The notes under the pieces are model-generated. The model did not search any database, had not been told where the DNA came from, and was given only the letters and a program-made list of their open reading frames with translations. Positions 15,115 through 16,674 of a stretch of 16,674 nt of DNA are shown one piece after another. Origin of the DNA: Phycisphaerales bacterium UBA7800. GTDB taxonomy: Bacteria; Planctomycetota; Phycisphaerae; Phycisphaerales; Phycisphaeraceae. A program made the translations under genes and the position numbers. The DNA lies in NCBI GenBank assembly GCA_002480565.1, contig DLCK01000075.1, positions 1 to 16,674 of the forward strand, in the 5' to 3' direction. Position 1 is the stretch's first letter; each line of letters opens with the position of its first letter.

Positions 15115-16152
15115 ATGCGTCATCTACTCTCCAAAATTCGACTTTTCGTCCTGTTTGTCACTTTTTTACCCTTTTGTGAACCCATACAGGCACAAACAGA
15201 CAGCAGCAAGCCTGGCCAAACCACCATCGCCACCTGGCAGGACAATCACACCGCAGCCTTCATGCTCCTCTTCGATGACTCCTGGCCAAGTCACTTTCAA
15301 GTCGCCATCCCAGCCCTGATCGAACGACAAATGTTCGGGACCTTCTACCTCAATCCCGGTAAAGGCGAGTTCACCAATTACAAAAACAAATGGGCCACCG
15401 AAATCTGGAAGACAGGCATGGTCTACGGCAACCACACCATGACCCATAAAGGTGTCAAAGACTTCGAAGATGCAAAACGTGAAATCGGTGACTGCACCCA
15501 AACCATCCTCGACATGGTGCCTGGCAAAAATCCGCGACTCATCTCCTGGGCCATGCCCGGTGTCGGCAAAGGAAAGTGGAACATCACCAAAGACCAACTC
15601 AACGCCCTGCTCAAAGAATTCAATCTCATCAATCGCCCAACCTTCAGAGACCACGGTGCCGTCTACCATCTCAAAAAAATCGAACACTACACCAAGCTCG
15701 TCGACATCGCGATTCAAAAATCTGAACTAGGCTACGTCATCATCCACGGCCTGGAACGTCGAGCCCCCATGAACACCAAGTGGCAGGACTTCTGGCCAAT
15801 GAATCAAGACCTCTATTACCAACTCCTCGACTACATGGCTTCCAAACGCGACGCCGGCCAGCTTTGGATCACCGACCATATCTCTGCCCATCAATATCAA
15901 ACCCAACTCCAAACCGCCAAGGTCCAACTCCTCAGCAACGACTCCCAACAGATCAAACTCAAACTCACCTGCGATGCCGACCCGCAGTTCTACGATCATC
16001 CCATGACGCTCAACACCATCGTGCCTGCCTCATGGAAAACTGCCACCGTCAAACAAGGCGATCGCGAAACAAAGATTGATATTCAAAATAGCAAAGCAAT
16101 ATATCACGCCCTACCAGACAGCTCGACCATCACGCTTCATGAAATTGATTAA
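15115..16152 (+). CDS. Exported polysaccharide deacetylase (NodB-like)
   Basis: A 345-residue carbohydrate esterase family 4-like protein. The signal peptide is about residues 1-26, ending PIQA. The NodB-type core shows motif 1 as LLFDDSW (Asp54 catalytic base, Asp55 metal ligand) and motif 2 as NHTMTH (His107 and His111, metal ligands). The usual third motif with an Arg-Pro-Pro core is replaced by AMPGVGKGKW (about 146-155), and IIHGLE (209-214) may supply the later His. The last 75 residues form a beta-rich extra domain. It would remove acetyl groups from a cell-surface or imported polysaccharide; the substrate is unknown. The ATG at 15115 is preferred over TTG at 15043 because the signal peptide starts there, a promoter lies over the earlier codon, and GGGA is 8 nt upstream. 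Confidence 0.88.
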   Translation: MRHLLSKIRLFVLFVTFLPFCEPIQAQTDSSKPGQTTIATWQDNHTAAFMLLFDDSWPSHFQVAIPALIERQMFGTFYLNPGKGEFTNYKNKWATEIWKTGMVYGNHTMTHKGVKDFEDAKREIGDCTQTILDMVPGKNPRLISWAMPGVGKGKWNITKDQLNALLKEFNLINRPTFRDHGAVYHLKKIEHYTKLVDIAIQKSELGYVIIHGLERRAPMNTKWQDFWPMNQDLYYQLLDYMASKRDAGQLWITDHISAHQYQTQLQTAKVQLLSNDSQQIKLKLTCDADPQFYDHPMTLNTIVPASWKTATVKQGDRETKIDIQNSKAIYHALPDSSTITLHEID

Positions 16153-16264
16153 AGGCTATCCAATTAAACGCCCTGATTTTCCCTGACAACATGCGATACT
16201 CATCCAATTTTCCGGCGCAACAATTACTGTCTATATATACAACTCCAATATCCAATTTTAATTC

Positions 16265-16293
16265 TTGACACTTTTATCCTTACAGTGAATAAT
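16265..16293 (+). promoter_or_regulatory. Strong sigma70-like promoter
   Basis: A perfect -35 box TTGACA (16265-16270) is followed after 17 nt by AATAAT (16288-16293), a five-of-six match to TATAAT. Transcription would begin near 16300, giving a leader of about 65 nt for the small membrane protein. The leader contains a perfect 10-bp palindrome GCGCTAGCGC (16322-16331). The gap 16153-16264 is AT-rich and shows no gene or clear terminator. Confidence 0.78.
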
Positions 16294-16364
16294 AATGACT
16301 GATGCGGGGGTCCGTTCTCTCGCGCTAGCGCAACATAACCACAAGTTAGCGAGTAGCACTCACA

Positions 16365-16655
16365 ATGGGATTTCGAGATTGGATTGAAAAAGACCATTCC
16401 CAATCAATTCCCTTTGTAATTTTGTCTTTTCTTCTAGGGATTTGCATAGAGACTGTCATCTGTTTTGTATTAGCTGTTATCCCATTGTCACTAATTTATA
16501 TGGCCTGCACAGGTTTGGGCGTACCAGAATCCATTTGGAATATCATTCATTATCCATGCCTGTTTTTTTGCATGGCAAGCATTTTGTTTTTGTGGGTTCG
16601 AAAGAATTTTGATGAAAGTTACATTTTATGTCTACTCCGTGGTAAGTTTCGCTAA
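16365..16655 (+). CDS. Small membrane protein, unknown function
   Basis: A 96-residue protein with a short charged N terminus (MGFRDWIEKDHSQ), two hydrophobic spans (about 16-48, perhaps a pair, and 60-77), and a basic/acidic C-terminal tail ending LLRGKFR. Three Cys lie in or near the spans. No family is recognised. The Shine-Dalgarno is weak (GAGTAG about 9 nt upstream), but a near-consensus promoter 65 nt upstream supports a real gene. The frame is complete, with TAA at 16653-16655. It is more AT-rich than its neighbours. Confidence 0.6.
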   Translation: MGFRDWIEKDHSQSIPFVILSFLLGICIETVICFVLAVIPLSLIYMACTGLGVPESIWNIIHYPCLFFCMASILFLWVRKNFDESYILCLLRGKFR

Positions 16656-16674
16656 CCTCTATATGGCCCCTGAT

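Noticed and set aside
15166..15717. A 183-codon open frame on the minus strand
   Set aside because: It lies wholly antisense to the polysaccharide deacetylase, whose catalytic motifs are clear. The frame is a by-product of that gene's codon use.

Overview
The window looks like chromosomal DNA of a Gram-negative bacterium, most likely a planctomycete (possibly Phycisphaerae). This is an inference. The supporting signs are a lipobox lipoprotein, proteins carrying zinc ribbons and a GYF-like domain, a trpA gene away from trpB, many genes with weak or no Shine-Dalgarno sequence, roughly 50% GC, and AACCACAGAG-type and short heptad intergenic repeats. No rRNA, tRNA, CRISPR array, integrase or transposase gene was found. 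Most genes are housekeeping.

Layout from left to right. (1) A minus-strand pair, a parvulin-type peptidyl-prolyl isomerase lipoprotein followed by an AlaC-like aminotransferase, ends at a strong hairpin terminator at 38-74. (2) A plus-strand run holds a zinc-ribbon/GYF-like membrane protein, a class V aminotransferase of the cysteine desulfurase type, an endonuclease-type MutL, and a membrane protein with a C-terminal SRPBCC-like domain. The gaps in this run carry short repeats: heptads at 3607-3712 and an AACCACAGAG inverted pair at 4990-5064. (3) A 686-bp gene-free convergent gap (8056-8741) contains the most unusual DNA here: a 520-bp segment bounded by 31-bp inverted repeats (29/31 match), with a 33-bp-paired long hairpin and several smaller hairpins inside. 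(4) A minus-strand feoA-feoB ferrous iron uptake operon follows, with a nested dyad upstream of feoA. (5) A second minus-strand group reads trpA, then a small membrane protein, then a large exported TPR protein begun with TTG behind a near-perfect Shine-Dalgarno, and ends at a terminator at 11311-11339. (6) Divergent from trpA are an exported polysaccharide deacetylase with a good sigma70-like promoter, and a small two-helix membrane protein behind another very good promoter.

The genes do not form one pathway. Coherent units are feoAB (iron import) and probably the lipoprotein-aminotransferase pair and the trpA-led group. The best candidate for something undescribed is the structured, inverted-repeat-bounded segment at 8127-8646. 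It could be a non-autonomous mobile element, a paired REP/BIME-like repeat, or a large structured RNA; its family cannot be assigned by eye.
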